Assembly: GCA_035631655.1 (NCBI GenBank)
Contig: DASQIH010000081.1
Location: 1-32,370, forward strand
Direction of reading: 5' to 3'
Length of the DNA: 32,370 nt
From: Gp1-AA122 sp035631655
Lineage (GTDB): Bacteria; Acidobacteriota; Terriglobia; Terriglobales; Acidobacteriaceae
The notes below the pieces were generated by a model that saw nothing but the letters and a program-made list of their open reading frames with translations, had not been told where the DNA came from and made no database searches. A program made the translations under genes and the position numbers. Shown here piece after piece: positions 32,100-32,370 of the stretch. Positions within the stretch are counted from its first letter, which is position 1, and every line of letters begins with the position of its first letter.

Positions 32100-32370
32100 T
32101 CATTGACGCTTGGCGAGTAACCCTGAACCATCGCTTTTGCTTTCATCGCGAACCACGTTGGTGTTGCGATCACGCTTGGAACCTCTATAGTCCTTGGCTG
32201 TGACAACGTAACAGGGCAAAGCTGAAGCGGGCTTCATTACTCTTATTTGCGGGGCATCGGTACTATATTGCAAGGGCTGCGCTGCTAATTGTGCCGCGCT
32301 AGCATCGCAGTTGCGATCCCGGGTTGCTCGGAAGGTGTGCACGATAGCGTAATCGCGAAGCTCTTCGGGT
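32100..32370 (-). CDS. 3' part of an unidentified gene running off the window
   Basis: The minus-strand frame is open from the window end (visible start PEELRDYAIVHTFRATRDRNC) to TGA at 32100-32102, giving about 90 residues. The sequence is hydrophilic and varied in composition. It contains EELRDYAIV, ATRDRNCDASAAQLA, SALPCYVVTAKDYRG and a charged tail (RDESKSDGSGLLAKRQ). Codon choice looks like the neighbouring genes. I do not recognise the family. The real start lies beyond 32370. It could still be a chance frame, given the short length. Confidence 0.45.
   Translation of the reverse strand, partial: PEELRDYAIVHTFRATRDRNCDASAAQLAAQPLQYSTDAPQIRVMKPASALPCYVVTAKDYRGSKRDRNTNVVRDESKSDGSGLLAKRQ

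Noticed and set aside
1..32370. CRISPR arrays, insertion sequences, prophage, tRNA or rRNA genes
   Set aside because: I saw no regularly spaced repeats, transposase or integrase frames, terminal inverted repeats with target duplications, or cloverleaf/rRNA-like sequence.

Overview
The window is a 32 kb piece of a chromosome, about 55-60% GC by eye, with densely packed housekeeping and envelope genes and no phage, transposase, CRISPR array, tRNA or rRNA gene that I can see. Protein style and gene content suggest a soil-type Acidobacteriota (Terriglobia/Koribacter-like). The pointers are a secretin with a C-terminal cohesin-like domain, AMIN/TonB/STN proteins with Pro/Ala-rich linkers, a DedA-rhodanese fusion, and small acidobacterial-style proteins of unknown function. 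This assignment is inference from recognition, not from a search.

Layout. Positions 1-2339 hold the 3' part of secA, followed by paired hairpins. Positions 2525-3576 hold two tandem paralogues that resemble the RsbRD N-terminal domain. Positions 3788-5413 (minus) hold a CYTH protein and a DedA-rhodanese protein. RidA follows at 5493-5891 (plus). Positions 5962-11745 (minus) form a likely operon read larC - metG - tatD - yajQ - polyprenyl diphosphate synthase. Divergent from it is argS (11877-13850), and the shared intergenic region contains a 10-bp-arm palindrome touching both promoters. A secreted hypothetical (13975-14406) converges on the group smpB - pepA - small membrane protein (16855-14503, minus), with a long structured inverted repeat at the convergence. 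Positions 17063-20325 (plus) form a type II secretion/type IV pilus-like operon: secretin-cohesin and two pseudopilins. Next come the histidine-catabolism genes hutU and hutI (20490-23600) and a secreted M1 aminopeptidase (23689-26316). An envelope group follows: an STN-domain protein (minus) divergent from a GAF-TM-TonB protein that is translationally coupled to an AMIN-domain protein. The window ends with a Crp/Fnr-type regulator and the 3' end of an unidentified gene.

Main discovery: the DedA-rhodanese gene (complement 5413-4442) carries an in-frame TGA exactly where the catalytic cysteine of the rhodanese domain should be (YCT-TGA-AREATSARV). The frame then stays open for 52 more codons that complete a normal rhodanese fold and end in TAG. 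A hairpin with a G-containing apical loop lies at bacterial-SECIS distance after the TGA. The simplest reading is a selenocysteine-containing membrane rhodanese (Cys-x-Sec), which ordinary gene calling would truncate at 270 residues. No selenocysteine machinery lies in the window, so this needs confirmation elsewhere in the genome.

Other points of interest are the shared palindrome between the larC/metG and argS promoters, a dispersed REP/BIME-like palindromic unit, the secretin-cohesin fusion, the GAF-TonB fusion, and dyads upstream of the second RsbRD-like gene and between hutU and hutI.
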